Of a stretch of 43,911 bases of DNA, positions 32,397 through 40,912 are shown in pieces. Position 1 is the first letter of the stretch; each line of letters begins with the position of its first letter. The notes under the pieces were generated by a model. The model was not told the DNA's origin, did no database searches, and saw only the letters and a program-made list of their open reading frames with translations. This stretch comes from Acetobacteraceae bacterium (lineage in GTDB: Bacteria > Pseudomonadota > Alphaproteobacteria > Acetobacterales > Acetobacteraceae), in the NCBI GenBank assembly GCA_027488195.1, contig JAIYCD010000027.1, forward strand, positions 1-43,911, given 5' to 3'. Position numbers and translations under genes: made by a program.

Positions 32397-33500
32397 ATGC
32401 TCCTCCTCACCCCCGGCCCCGTGCAGACCCACCCCTCGGTGCGCGCCGCCATGGCCGAGGACATCGCCCCCTGGGACGCCGCCTTCCGCCCCTTCTACAC
32501 CCGCCTGCGCGAGCGCATCCGCGTCATCGCGGGCGGCGTGGAGGGCGAGCATGTGACGCTGCCGCTGCAAGGTGCGGGGCACATGATCCTGGAAGCCGCC
32601 ATCCGCACCTATGTGGCGCCCGGCGCCGCCATCCTGATCCCGATGAACGGCGAATACGCGGTGCGCATGGCGCGCCTCGCCCGCGAGGCGGGACGCGAGG
32701 TGGTGGAACTGCACGCGCCCGACACGCGCGGCATCACGCCCGAGGAAGTCGCGACGGCACTCGCGGCGCATCCGGAATGCGGCCATCTCGGCATGGTGCA
32801 GAGCGAGACGGGCAGCGGCATCGTGAACGACCCGGCGGCGATCGGCGCCGTGGTGCGCGCGGCCGGCCGGCGGATGATCCTGGACGCCGTCTCCGCCTTC
32901 GGCGCGCTGCCGCTCGACCTCGCGGCGCAGCCCGAGCTGGACGCGGTGGTCTTCACCTCGAACAAATGCCTGGAGGGGTTGCCCGGCTTCGCCTTCGCCG
33001 TGGCGCGGGTGGACCGGACGGAGCAATGCGCCGGCCATGCGCGCTCCTGGAGCCTCGATCTTTCGGATGTCCTGGCGAATAGCCGGGAGAATGGCATGGG
33101 AAGCCTGCGCTTCACCGGCCCCGTGCAGACGCTGCGCGCGCTGGACGTGGCGCTTGACCGCTTCGACGCAGAGGGCGGCCGCGCCGTGCGGCTTGCGCGG
33201 TACCGCGCCAATGCGCTGGCGCTGCATCGCGGCCTCGTGGCGCTCGGCCTCAAGCCCTATCTCACGGAGGCCGAGCAGGGGCCGATCGTCGTGACCGTGC
33301 ACCAACCCGCCGGCCTCGTGCTGGCGGAGTTCGTGGCCGCCCTGAAGCGGAACGGCGTGACCATCAGCAGCTATTTCACGACCGAGAGCCCGAGCTTCCG
33401 CATCGGCGCCATCGGCGATATCGGGCTGCCGGAGGTGGCGATGGTGCTGCGCGCGGTCGAGGCGGCGCTGGGCGAGTTGGGCCTCCGCCAGGCGGCCTGA
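32397..33500 (+). CDS. class V PLP aminotransferase, PhnW-like (2-aminoethylphosphonate:pyruvate type)
   Basis: 367 aa from the ATG at 32397, preceded by GAGAG; a start at 32352 would add 15 unlikely residues. It begins LLLTPGPVQTHPSVRAAMAEDI. PLP-site elements are GAGHMILEAAIRTYV, the aspartate Asp163 in MILDAVSAFGALPLD, and the Schiff-base Lys190 in FTSNKCLEGLPGFAFAVAR. The NKCxxGxPGF context and the length match 2-aminoethylphosphonate transaminase better than serine-glyoxylate enzymes. No phosphonatase (phnX) or other phn gene is adjacent, so the substrate stays open. Alanine- or serine-glyoxylate aminotransferase is the alternative. Confidence 0.85.
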   Translation: MLLLTPGPVQTHPSVRAAMAEDIAPWDAAFRPFYTRLRERIRVIAGGVEGEHVTLPLQGAGHMILEAAIRTYVAPGAAILIPMNGEYAVRMARLAREAGREVVELHAPDTRGITPEEVATALAAHPECGHLGMVQSETGSGIVNDPAAIGAVVRAAGRRMILDAVSAFGALPLDLAAQPELDAVVFTSNKCLEGLPGFAFAVARVDRTEQCAGHARSWSLDLSDVLANSRENGMGSLRFTGPVQTLRALDVALDRFDAEGGRAVRLARYRANALALHRGLVALGLKPYLTEAEQGPIVVTVHQPAGLVLAEFVAALKRNGVTISSYFTTESPSFRIGAIGDIGLPEVAMVLRAVEAALGELGLRQAA

Positions 33501-33547
33501 TTCCGTGATTCCACCACGCCCGCCGATGCTCTAAGAACGGCTCCGTC

Positions 33548-34252
33548 ATGAAACGCTTCTGGAACCAGGCGGCCTGCGTGGCCGAGGATGACGGCTTCGC
33601 CATCCATCTCGACGGCAAGCCCGTGCGCCTGCCCACCGGCGCCGCGCTGCGCGTGGCCACCCGCGAGCTGGGCGAGGCGCTGGCCGCCGAATGGCAGGCG
33701 GCAGGCGGCGCGCAGGGCGGCGAGATGTCCTGGGAGGACGTCCCCCTCACCCGCCTGACCGGCACGGCGGCCGAGCGCATCGCGCCCGATCCCGCCGCCA
33801 CGATCGCCGCCATCGCGAAATACGCGGAGACCGACCTGCTCTGCTATCGCGCCGAGGATGACGCGCTGGCCGCGCGCCAGGACGAAGCCTGGCAGCCCTG
33901 GCTCGATTGGGCGCGCCAGCGCTTCGGCGCGGAGCTGCGCGCCACCCGGGGCATCATGCCGGTGCGGCAAAGCCCGCAGGCGCTGGCGGCACTGCACCAG
34001 GCGGTGGCGGATATGTCGCCCGTGGCGCTTTCCGCACTGGGCGTGCTGGTGCCGGCGCTGGGCAGCTGCGTCCTCGGCCTCGCCGTGATGCATGGGCGAT
34101 TGGAAGCAGCCGACGCCCATCGCCTCGCCGTGCTGGACGAGCTGTTCCAGGAGGAGCGCTGGGGCCTCGACTGGGAAGCCGAGGAACGGCGCGAGAAGGT
34201 CGCGGCCGATCTCACCCTCGCCGCGCGGCTCGCCGCATTGAGCCAGGGATGA
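33548..34252 (+). CDS. ATP12 family chaperone for F1-ATPase assembly
   Basis: 234 aa. ATP12 homologues in alphaproteobacteria and mitochondria bind the F1 alpha subunit during ATP synthase assembly. Evidence: start KRFWNQAACVAEDDGFAIHLDG with KPVRLPTG, LAAEWQAAGG, the conserved KYAETDLLCYRAED, and a C-terminal segment QEERWGLDWEAEERRE. Cytoplasmic with no signal. Its stop overlaps the acylphosphatase start (ATGA), so both are read from one message. Confidence 0.93.
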   Translation: MKRFWNQAACVAEDDGFAIHLDGKPVRLPTGAALRVATRELGEALAAEWQAAGGAQGGEMSWEDVPLTRLTGTAAERIAPDPAATIAAIAKYAETDLLCYRAEDDALAARQDEAWQPWLDWARQRFGAELRATRGIMPVRQSPQALAALHQAVADMSPVALSALGVLVPALGSCVLGLAVMHGRLEAADAHRLAVLDELFQEERWGLDWEAEERREKVAADLTLAARLAALSQG

Positions 34253-34524
34253 AGGCCCGCCTCCTGCGCATCGGGGGCCGGGTGCAGGGGGTGGGCTACC
34301 GCGACTGGCTGGTGCATCAGGCGCGGCGCAACGGCATCTCGGGCTGGGTGCGCAACCGCGCCGACGGCACGGTGGAGGCGCTGCTGGCCGGCGAGGAGGA
34401 TGCGCTGAACGCCGTGCTCACCGCCTGCCGGCGCGGCCCGCCGCTGGCGCATGTGACCAGCATCGACGAGGAATTCGCCGAGCCGCCGGAAGGTCCGGGT
34501 TTCGGCAAGCGGGCCAGCCTGTAG
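34249..34524 (+). CDS. acyP: acylphosphatase
   Basis: 91 aa, normal size. It hydrolyses acyl phosphates such as acetyl phosphate and carbamoyl phosphate. The signature GGRVQGVGYRDWLVHQA carries the phosphate-binding Arg18, and GISGWVRNRADGTVEA carries the catalytic Asn36. FGKRASL matches the family's C-terminal strand. The ATG overlaps the ATP12 gene stop by four bases. Confidence 0.95.
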   Translation: MKARLLRIGGRVQGVGYRDWLVHQARRNGISGWVRNRADGTVEALLAGEEDALNAVLTACRRGPPLAHVTSIDEEFAEPPEGPGFGKRASL

Positions 34525-34594
34525 CGCGGCCAAGCTTCCCATGCCCGGCGGGGCAAAGCTAAGCTGAGACCCCCGCACAGCGACAGGAAGGGCC

Positions 34595-35347
34595 ATGATG
34601 TCCGCAGCACCCCAATCCGGCCGCAGGGCCTTCCTCGCCATCGGTCCGGGCCTGGCGCTGGCCGCCTGCGCCCAGCCGCAGGTGGAGCAGACGAGCGGCT
34701 ACACCGGCCGCCGCCTGCCCCGGCCGGAGCGCATCTATGTCGTGGCTCCCGGCGTCGCCGCCGACGATGTGAAGCTCGATGATGGCGTGCGCCAGCGCCT
34801 GACGGCGATGACGAGCGACCAGACGCTCAGCCAGCAGCGCCTCGCCGCGGGGCGGCAGGCGGCGGATGCCGTGAGCGCGGAGGTCACCGCCAAGCTGCAA
34901 GGCTTCGGCCTGCCCGCCGAGCGCGTCGCCCGCGCACCGGCGCCGAGCGCGGCGCGCGTGGTCATCGTCGAGGGGCACCTGCTCTCGGTGGACCAGGGCA
35001 ACCAGACGCAGCGCAACCTGATCGGCTTCGGCCGCGGGCGCAGCAGCGTGGCGGTGGAGGTGCAGGTCTATTACCGCGACGGCCACGCGGCGCCGCGCCT
35101 GATCAGCAGCTTCGAAGCGACGGCGCAAAGCCCGCGCACCCCGGGCGTCGTGGGCACCATGGGCGCGGGCATGGCGGTCGGCCGCCTGGCCACGATGGCC
35201 GCCTCCAATGCCATCCTGTCGAGCGTGAGCGAAGCGCGCTCCGCCGATACCGGCTCGGAGGGCCGGCGGATCGGCGATGCGCTGGGGCTGCGCCTCGGGC
35301 ACATCTTCGCCGAACAAGGCTGGATCCCGGAAGCGGCCGTGCAGTAG
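34595..35347 (+). CDS. DUF4410 domain lipoprotein
   Basis: 250 aa. The N-terminus combines a twin-arginine-like motif (SGRRAFLAIG) with a lipobox LALAAC at about 22-27, so a lipid-anchored periplasmic or outer-membrane protein is likely. The body fits DUF4410: ERIYVVAPGVAADDVKLD, VSAEVTAKLQGFGLPAERV, VVIVEGHLLSVDQGNQTQRN, IGFGRGRSSVAVEVQVYY and a Gly/Met-rich segment near 190-210. Function unknown. Two adjacent ATG codons (34595 and 34598) are both preceded by AGGAAGG. It converges on the DUF3597 gene with eight bases between. Confidence 0.82.
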   Translation: MMSAAPQSGRRAFLAIGPGLALAACAQPQVEQTSGYTGRRLPRPERIYVVAPGVAADDVKLDDGVRQRLTAMTSDQTLSQQRLAAGRQAADAVSAEVTAKLQGFGLPAERVARAPAPSAARVVIVEGHLLSVDQGNQTQRNLIGFGRGRSSVAVEVQVYYRDGHAAPRLISSFEATAQSPRTPGVVGTMGAGMAVGRLATMAASNAILSSVSEARSADTGSEGRRIGDALGLRLGHIFAEQGWIPEAAVQ

Positions 35348-35355
35348 GGGCGCAC

Positions 35356-35826
35356 TCAGCCCTTCAAGCTCTCCGGCACATGCCCGCCATTCCGCGCGAG
35401 CTCCTGCCAGACCGCGCGGGACAGCGCCATGTTCTGCTCGGCCGAGCCATCGGCGCCGGCATGGATGTTCAACTCCTCCGCCAGCGTCTTGCGGGCGGCA
35501 AGGCCGGAATCCAGATCCAGCAGCTTGAGCAGGTCCACGATGGAGGCCTGCCAATTCCCGCCGCCGCCCTTCGGCGCGGCCAGTTCCGTCAGCACGGCCT
35601 CGACATCCACCGGAGCCGACGCAGTGGCGGCGTCCGGCAGGGGTGGCGGGCTGATCGGGGCAGCACCCATGCCCGCTTCGGCAGGGCCCGGCGGAAGACC
35701 CGTGGTGTTTGGCCCGGGCATGGAAGCGGCGGTGGCCAGCCCGCCCGTCGAGGAGCCGCCTGCGCCAGGCGGGGGCGCGTTGGAGGCGCCGAAGACCTTG
35801 TGCATGATCGAGCTGAACAGGGTCAT
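35356..35826 (-). CDS. DUF3597 domain-containing protein
   Basis: 156 aa. It starts TLFSSIMHKVFGASNAPPPG, followed by a Pro/Gly/Ala-rich linker (about 20-75). The conserved C-terminal domain contains VDVEAVLTELAAPKGGGGNW, SIVDLLKLLDLDSGLAARK and ELARNGGHVPESLKG. This pattern is DUF3597, a small domain of unknown function often encoded with general-stress proteins, and often preceded by a low-complexity linker as here. The ATG at 35826 was chosen because family members begin near LFSSI. The CsbD-like micro-ORF lies upstream in the same direction. Confidence 0.88.
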   Translation of the reverse strand: MTLFSSIMHKVFGASNAPPPGAGGSSTGGLATAASMPGPNTTGLPPGPAEAGMGAAPISPPPLPDAATASAPVDVEAVLTELAAPKGGGGNWQASIVDLLKLLDLDSGLAARKTLAEELNIHAGADGSAEQNMALSRAVWQELARNGGHVPESLKG

Positions 35827-35908
35827 CCGACATTCCAATCCAACAGGGCCACTTTGAGGGAGAGTGCCGGCGGGCGTGGACATGCCCACGCCCGCACGCG
35901 ACATCCGG

Positions 35909-35980
35909 CTACTTGCCGGCAGCCTTGCGCACCACGCCCTTGGCCTGCTTGGCCGCGCCTGCGATCCGGTCCTTGTGCAT
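35909..35980 (-). CDS. CsbD-like micro-ORF (23 aa)
   Basis: MHKDRIAGAAKQAKGV continues to VRKAAGK and ends at TAG. The start resembles the first helix of CsbD-family stress proteins (about 60-70 aa in full), including the KDR and GxxKxxKG pattern. The usual second half is missing and no continuation is visible in any frame. A good GAGGAA ribosome site lies seven bases before the ATG at 35980. It is either a genuine positively charged microprotein or a truncated remnant. It sits 82 bases upstream of DUF3597 in the same direction. Confidence 0.5.
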   Translation of the reverse strand: MHKDRIAGAAKQAKGVVRKAAGK

Positions 35981-36239
35981 GATATCGTTCCTCAGCCTTG
36001 CTGCGTGAGGATCACGGCGCGCCCGCAGCGGAGGCGCCACGGCCGTTCCCCTGCGAAACCCTCGACACCGCCTCGCGTTGCGCCCCCGCGCAGCTTTTGC
36101 GCGAGTTGCCACGAAGCGGGCACCGCCTGCCCGCAAGAGAGGCGCATCCGCCCCGCGCGCCGGGATTTCGTGACGACGCGCCTTGCCACGCCACGCCAAA
36201 GCTTGCGACGCTCCTGCGGAACCGAAGGAGAGCAGGCCC

Positions 36240-37283
36240 GTGCAACGACGTGACCTCATGAGCGCCGGTCTGGCGCTGGGCGCCTTGGCAACACCCCTCG
36301 TGGCGCGTGCGCAGCAGAACTTCACGCTCCGGCTGCACAGCTTCTCCTCTCCCACGGCGCTCGATCACACCATCCACCTGGATCGCTGGGCCGAGCGGGT
36401 GAACCAGCAATCCCAGGGGCGCATCACCATCCAGTCCTTCCCGGCGATGCAGCTGGGCGGCCAGCCGCGCGACCTGCCGCAGCAGCTGGAAGACGGCGTG
36501 GTGGACATCATCTGGACGGTGCCGGGCTTCACGCCGGGCCGCTTCATGGGCACCGAAGGGCTGGAGATGCCCTTCATGAACACCGGCCGCAGCGCCACCA
36601 TGTCCCAGGCCGCCTTCGACTATGTCTCCAAGAACCTGGCCGACACCGAATATCGCGGCATCAAGATCATCTCGATCCACGCGACCGACCGCGCGCTGAT
36701 CCACACCTCCCGCCGCCCGGTCCGCACACTCGAGGATTTCCGCGGGTTGCGGCTGCGCGTGGCCGGCCGCTTCATCGGCGAGGCGGTGACGGCGATGGGC
36801 GCCACGCCGGTCGGCATTCCGCTGGGCGGCGTCTATGAGGCGGCGTCCCGCAACCAGGTGGATGGCTTCCTGATCAACTGGGCCATCACCCAGCCCTTCC
36901 GGCTGTTCGAGGTCTCGAAATACCACAGCGAGCCGCCGGGTGTCGGCCTCTTCCAGGGCATGCTGCTGACGCTGATGAACCAGCGCAGCTACATGCGCCT
37001 GCCGCCCGAACTCCGTGCCGTGATCGACGCCAATTCCGGCGCCGAACTCTCGAAGCAGCTGGGCGAGGCCTGGGACACGCAGACCCAGCCGGCCATCGAT
37101 GCCGCGCGCAATGCGGGCAATGAGATCATCGCGATCGGCCCGGCCGAGATGGCCCGCTGGCGCACCACCGTCGCACCCGCCTATGACGCCTGGATGGCGG
37201 AGATGACGCGGCGCAACCGCAATGGCCGCCAGCTCTTCGACGAGATCCAGGCCACCACGGCGCGATTCGGCCGCGTGGGTTGA
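36240..37283 (+). CDS. TRAP transporter substrate-binding protein (DctP family)
   Basis: 347 aa from GTG at 36240, with AAGGAG ten bases upstream. The short twin-arginine signal VQRRDLMSAGLALGALATPL leads to cleavage near ARAQ-QNF. The mature protein is DctP-like: HSFSSPTALDHTIHLDRWAE, GRITIQSFPAMQLGG, DGVVDIIWTVPGFTPGRF, and the ligand-binding LRVAGRFIGEAVTAMGATPV, whose conserved Arg pairs with substrate carboxylate. Later VYEAASRNQVDGFLINWA also lines the pocket. It delivers an organic acid to the DctQM permease encoded next; the ligand is unknown. Confidence 0.93.
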   Translation: MQRRDLMSAGLALGALATPLVARAQQNFTLRLHSFSSPTALDHTIHLDRWAERVNQQSQGRITIQSFPAMQLGGQPRDLPQQLEDGVVDIIWTVPGFTPGRFMGTEGLEMPFMNTGRSATMSQAAFDYVSKNLADTEYRGIKIISIHATDRALIHTSRRPVRTLEDFRGLRLRVAGRFIGEAVTAMGATPVGIPLGGVYEAASRNQVDGFLINWAITQPFRLFEVSKYHSEPPGVGLFQGMLLTLMNQRSYMRLPPELRAVIDANSGAELSKQLGEAWDTQTQPAIDAARNAGNEIIAIGPAEMARWRTTVAPAYDAWMAEMTRRNRNGRQLFDEIQATTARFGRVG

Positions 37284-37828
37284 GCACGCCCGAAGTCACC
37301 GAGCACGGCATCCTCGCCGCGCCGGATTTCCAGCCCTTCCCGCGCATGCGGGCCGTGCTGGAGATGGTGAGCAGCTGGGCCGCGTTGCTCGCCGGCGGGC
37401 TGCTGCTGGTCGCGGTCGGCGTCACCACAGGGTCCGTGTTGCAGGGCGCCATCATCAACAAGCCGATCCTCGGTGATTCCGAGATCGTGGAGATGGTGCT
37501 GGGCGTGGCCGTCGCCTTCTGCCTGCCGCTGACCGAGATGCGGGGCGCGCATGTCATGGTGGATTTCTTCACGCAGAAGCTGCCCGCGCGCGGGCTCGCA
37601 GGCCTCGATGCCCTGATGCGCGCCATCGCGGCCGCCGTCGTCTTCGTCCTGGCCTGGCGGCTCGCCATCGGCGGCTACAACAATTGGGACCGCGAGCGCG
37701 AGACCATGTTCCTCGAAATTCCCTTCTGGTGGGGCTATGCGGGGGCCGCCTTCGGCATGGCGCTCTGGATGCTGTGTTCCGCCTTCGTGGCACTCGAAAG
37801 CGCGGCCCGCGTCAGGCGCACCCCATGA
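37280..37828 (+). CDS. TRAP transporter small permease (DctQ family)
   Basis: 182 aa with four hydrophobic helices (about 28-50, 65-85, 110-130 and 148-172). The family landmarks are present: LGDSEIVEMVLGVAVAFCLP and MRGAHVMVDFFTQKL. The start is TTG at 37280, overlapping the DctP stop (TTGA); the next in-frame ATG is 22 codons on. The stop overlaps the start of the large permease (ATGA). The chained overlaps point to co-translation of the three TRAP subunits. Confidence 0.92.
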   Translation: MSTPEVTEHGILAAPDFQPFPRMRAVLEMVSSWAALLAGGLLLVAVGVTTGSVLQGAIINKPILGDSEIVEMVLGVAVAFCLPLTEMRGAHVMVDFFTQKLPARGLAGLDALMRAIAAAVVFVLAWRLAIGGYNNWDRERETMFLEIPFWWGYAGAAFGMALWMLCSAFVALESAARVRRTP

Positions 37829-39141
37829 GTGATTTCGATATCGGGCTGGCGATGTTCGCCGCCGCCCTGGTGCTGATTGCGCTGCGCATGCCCGTGGGTG
37901 TGGCGATGCTGCTGGTGGGTGGCGTCGGCTTCGCCACGATCGGCGGCTGGGACCGGCTTTTCGCCACGCTGAACTCCATGACCTTCAGCCGGTTTTCCTC
38001 CTACACGCTCTCGGTCATCCCGCTGTTTCTCCTGATGGGCGATTTCGCCACCAAGGGCGGGATGAATCGCGCCCTCTTCCGATGTGCCCGCGCCTGGATG
38101 GGGCATTGGCGCGGCGGCCTGGCCGTCGCCACCATCGGCGGCTGCGCGGCTTTTGGTGCCATCTGCGGCTCCTCGCTGGCCACCGCCGCGACCATGAGCC
38201 AGGTGGCCGGCCCCGAGATGCGGCGGCACGGCTATTCGCCCGCGCTGGCCACCGGCACGCTGGCCGCGGGCGGCACGCTCGGCATCCTCATTCCGCCCAG
38301 CGTCATTCTCGTGATCTACGCGATCTACACGGAGATGAGCATTGGCACGCTCTTCATCGCCGCCGTCATCCCCGGGCTGATCGCGACGGCCGGCTACATG
38401 CTGGTGGTGAACATCCATGCCCGCCTGAACCCTGATGACGCACCTCCCGCCGCGCGGATGGATTTCCGCGAGAAGCTGCGCGCGACAGGCGAGGTCTGGC
38501 CGGTGGCCATGGTCTTCATCCTGGTCGTCACCGGCATTTATGGGGGCTGGTTCTCGGCCACCGAAGGTGCGGCCATCGGCGCCGCCGCCACCTTCCTGCT
38601 GGCCGCCATCCTGGGCGGCATGCGCTGGCAGGGGCTGAAGGAGAGCCTGCTCTCCACCACCGTCACCACCGGCCTCATCTTCGTGGTGCTGCTGGGCGCC
38701 GAATTGTTCAGCGCGGCCCTCGCCCTCTCCCGCCTGCCGGCCGAACTTTCCGCCGTGGTCGCCACCTTCGATGTGGCGCCCATCGTCATCCTGCTGATGA
38801 TCCTGCTGATCTACTTCATCCTGGGCTGCTTCATGGAAAGCCTGGCGATGGTGCTGCTGACGCTGCCCATCTTCATCCCCCTCATGCTCAGCCTCGATTT
38901 CGGGCTGGGGCGGGAACAGGTGCTGGTCTGGTTCGGCATCCTCGTGCTGATGTCGGTCGAGGTGGGGATGATTTCGCCGCCCTTTGGCCTCAACCTCTTC
39001 GTCATCAATGCCATGGCGAAGGATGTGCCGATGGGCGAGACCTATCGCGGCGTGATGGGCTTCGTCGCGTCCGATCTCGTGCGGATCATCCTGCTGACGC
39101 TGGTGCCGGCGATTTCGCTATGGCTGCCGGGACTTTGGTAG
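37825..39141 (+). CDS. TRAP transporter large permease (DctM family)
   Basis: 438 aa with about 11-12 membrane helices. DctM signatures: LALRMPVGVAML-like start (LIALRMPVGVAMLLVGGVG), SVIPLFLLMGDFATKGGM, GAICGSSLATAATMSQVAGPEM, GGTLGILIPPSVILVIYAIYT in two blocks, and the C-terminal GMISPPFGLNLFVINAMA. It is the Na+-coupled transmembrane channel of the TRAP system. The ATG overlaps the DctQ stop by four bases. No extra domain or truncation is seen. Confidence 0.95.
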   Translation: MSDFDIGLAMFAAALVLIALRMPVGVAMLLVGGVGFATIGGWDRLFATLNSMTFSRFSSYTLSVIPLFLLMGDFATKGGMNRALFRCARAWMGHWRGGLAVATIGGCAAFGAICGSSLATAATMSQVAGPEMRRHGYSPALATGTLAAGGTLGILIPPSVILVIYAIYTEMSIGTLFIAAVIPGLIATAGYMLVVNIHARLNPDDAPPAARMDFREKLRATGEVWPVAMVFILVVTGIYGGWFSATEGAAIGAAATFLLAAILGGMRWQGLKESLLSTTVTTGLIFVVLLGAELFSAALALSRLPAELSAVVATFDVAPIVILLMILLIYFILGCFMESLAMVLLTLPIFIPLMLSLDFGLGREQVLVWFGILVLMSVEVGMISPPFGLNLFVINAMAKDVPMGETYRGVMGFVASDLVRIILLTLVPAISLWLPGLW

Positions 39142-39244
39142 GCGCGCCGAATTGTCTTGCGTTCCCTTTCGCAATGCACCATACCCCAGCGCATCAAGCG
39201 GGCATGCATGCTCGCCAGGATCCGGCCGCGTGAGCGGCGCCGCA

Positions 39245-39261
39245 TCTCAGCCCAGCTGAGA
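39245..39261 (+). other. perfect 7-bp hairpin in the DEAD-box helicase leader
   Basis: TCTCAGC (39245-39251) and GCTGAGA (39255-39261) with a CCA loop. It lies in the 241-base gap between the TRAP operon and the helicase, about 120 bases before its ATG. The gap otherwise holds no gene I can support. A possible promoter start (TTGCGT near 39156) is weak. Confidence 0.5.
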
Positions 39262-39382
39262 CGCCACAAGGCAGCCGAACTGCCGGACCCTTCGATGTAT
39301 CTCCCGGATCAGCCCAGCCACGCGGGGTGTCCACCTACCCCTCCCGCGGCCGCAGCATGCGCGCCGCGCAGCTGGATTTGTC

Positions 39383-40768
39383 ATGACCAATTTCAATGAA
39401 CTCGGCCTCAATCCGCTCCTGTTGAGCGCGCTGGAACAGGCCGGCTACACCACTCCCACCCCGATCCAGTCGCAGGCCATCCCGGCCGCCCTCCAGGGCC
39501 GCGACATCCTGGGCATTGCGCAGACCGGCACCGGCAAGACCGCCGCTTTCGCGCTGCCGATCCTGCACCAGTTGGCGCTGACCGGCGGCCACCCGCCGCG
39601 CGGCGGCTGCCGCGTCCTGGTGCTGAGCCCGACGCGCGAACTGGCTTCGCAGATCGCGGAAAGCTTCAAGACCTATGGCCGCCACATGGGCTTCTCGGTC
39701 GCCACCGTCTTCGGCGGCGTCGGCCATGTGCCGCAGCAGCGGGCGCTGGCCCGCGGCGTGGACGTGCTCGTCGCCACACCAGGCCGCCTGATGGACCATA
39801 TGGGCACCAAGCATGCCCGCCTGGACCACACGCAGATCCTGGTGCTGGACGAGGCCGACCAGATGCTCGACCAGGGCTTCCTGCCGGCCATCCGCAAGAT
39901 CGTCGCCACCGTGCCGAAGCAGCGCCGGACGATGTTCTTCAGCGCGACCATGCCGCCGGATATCGCGCGCCTGGCCGCCGACATGCTGATCGACCCGGTC
40001 CGCGTGGAAGTCACCCCCGTCTCGACCACGGCCGAGCGCGTGAACCAGAAGGTCATCTTCCTCGATGGCGCGGGCAAGCGTTCGGCGCTGACCGGCATCC
40101 TGCGCGGTGAAGGCGTCGGCCGCGTTCTCATCTTCTCCCGCACCAAGCATGGCGCGGACAAGATCGTGAAGTCGCTGGCCGATGACGGCATCGCCGCCAA
40201 TGCCATCCATGGCAACAAGGGCCAGTCCCAGCGCGAACGGGCGCTAGCCGAGTTCAAATCCGGCCGCGCGCCCGTGCTGGTGGCGACCGACATCGCCGCC
40301 CGCGGCATCGACGTGCCGGAAGTCACGCACGTCATCCAGCACGAGCTGCCGGAAGTGCCGGAGACCTATGTCCATCGCATCGGCCGCACCGCGCGCGCCG
40401 GCGCCTCGGGCATGGCCATCGCCCTGGTCGCTCCCGACGAGGTCGGCCTTCTGCGCGCCATCGAAAAGCTGACGCGCCAGAAGATCGACAGCGAAGACCG
40501 CCGCCAGAACCCGACGGTCCCGCTGAACGACCGCGCCGTGCCGACCCGCCCGCAACGCGGCCGCGGCGGCGCCCCGGCGCAGAACCACCGCGCCCCGAAG
40601 CGCGACCACGGCGGCGGCCGCGACCATGACCGCCGCGACGAGCCGCGCGCGCCGAACCGCCCGGCCGCGCCGGAACGCGCCTGGGTGAAGCCGATCAGCG
40701 ACGCGGGGCGGAAGCGGCCCGCCGCGCCGTCTGCGGCGCCGCGTGGGTTTATGGCGCGCGGGCGTTAA
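39383..40768 (+). CDS. DEAD-box ATP-dependent RNA helicase (RhlE-like)
   Basis: 461 aa. Motifs in order: Q motif (YTTPTPIQSQAIP, 22-34), Walker A AQTGTGKT (46-53), PTREL (83-87), ATPGR (131-135), DEAD (156-159), SAT (187-189), IFSRTKHGADK, VLVATDIAARGIDV and HRIGRTARAG. The C-terminal 80 residues are Arg/Gly/Pro/His rich (RPQRGRGGAPAQNHRAPKRD) and probably bind RNA non-specifically. Layout and core resemble RhlE, which acts in ribosome assembly and RNA decay, often in the cold. It has its own long upstream gap, and is convergent with pucC across a palindromic repeat region. Confidence 0.95.
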   Translation: MTNFNELGLNPLLLSALEQAGYTTPTPIQSQAIPAALQGRDILGIAQTGTGKTAAFALPILHQLALTGGHPPRGGCRVLVLSPTRELASQIAESFKTYGRHMGFSVATVFGGVGHVPQQRALARGVDVLVATPGRLMDHMGTKHARLDHTQILVLDEADQMLDQGFLPAIRKIVATVPKQRRTMFFSATMPPDIARLAADMLIDPVRVEVTPVSTTAERVNQKVIFLDGAGKRSALTGILRGEGVGRVLIFSRTKHGADKIVKSLADDGIAANAIHGNKGQSQRERALAEFKSGRAPVLVATDIAARGIDVPEVTHVIQHELPEVPETYVHRIGRTARAGASGMAIALVAPDEVGLLRAIEKLTRQKIDSEDRRQNPTVPLNDRAVPTRPQRGRGGAPAQNHRAPKRDHGGGRDHDRRDEPRAPNRPAAPERAWVKPISDAGRKRPAAPSAAPRGFMARGR

Positions 40769-40912
40769 GCCTGCTTCCGGGGGCGCTGCCCCCGGGCCCC
40801 CGCCGGGGTGACAGTGTCACCCCGGACCCCGCCTTGAGTCGTGGCGGGGTTCGGGGTCCGCCACGGACCCCGGCGGAGGGTCCGGGAGGCAGCGCCTCCC
40901 GGGGCGTCACCC
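40769..40912. repeat. head-to-head pair of palindromic extragenic elements (four hairpins), likely bidirectional terminator
   Basis: Four near-perfect hairpins in a row: 40777-40795 (8-bp arms, GCT loop), 40803-40825 (11-bp arms around one G), 40852-40872 (9-bp arms, CCA loop) and 40882-40902 (9-bp arms, AGC loop). The right half is roughly the reverse complement of the left half, so two copies of a unit of about 65 bp face each other. It fills the gap between the convergent helicase and pucC genes. No ORF is supported here. The composition and arrangement are like REP/BIME elements. Confidence 0.85.

Noticed and set aside
40777-40902. CRISPR array or origin reading of the repeated hairpins
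   Set aside because: There is no regular repeat-spacer spacing and no cas gene. The region is a pair of inverted palindromic units between convergent genes.
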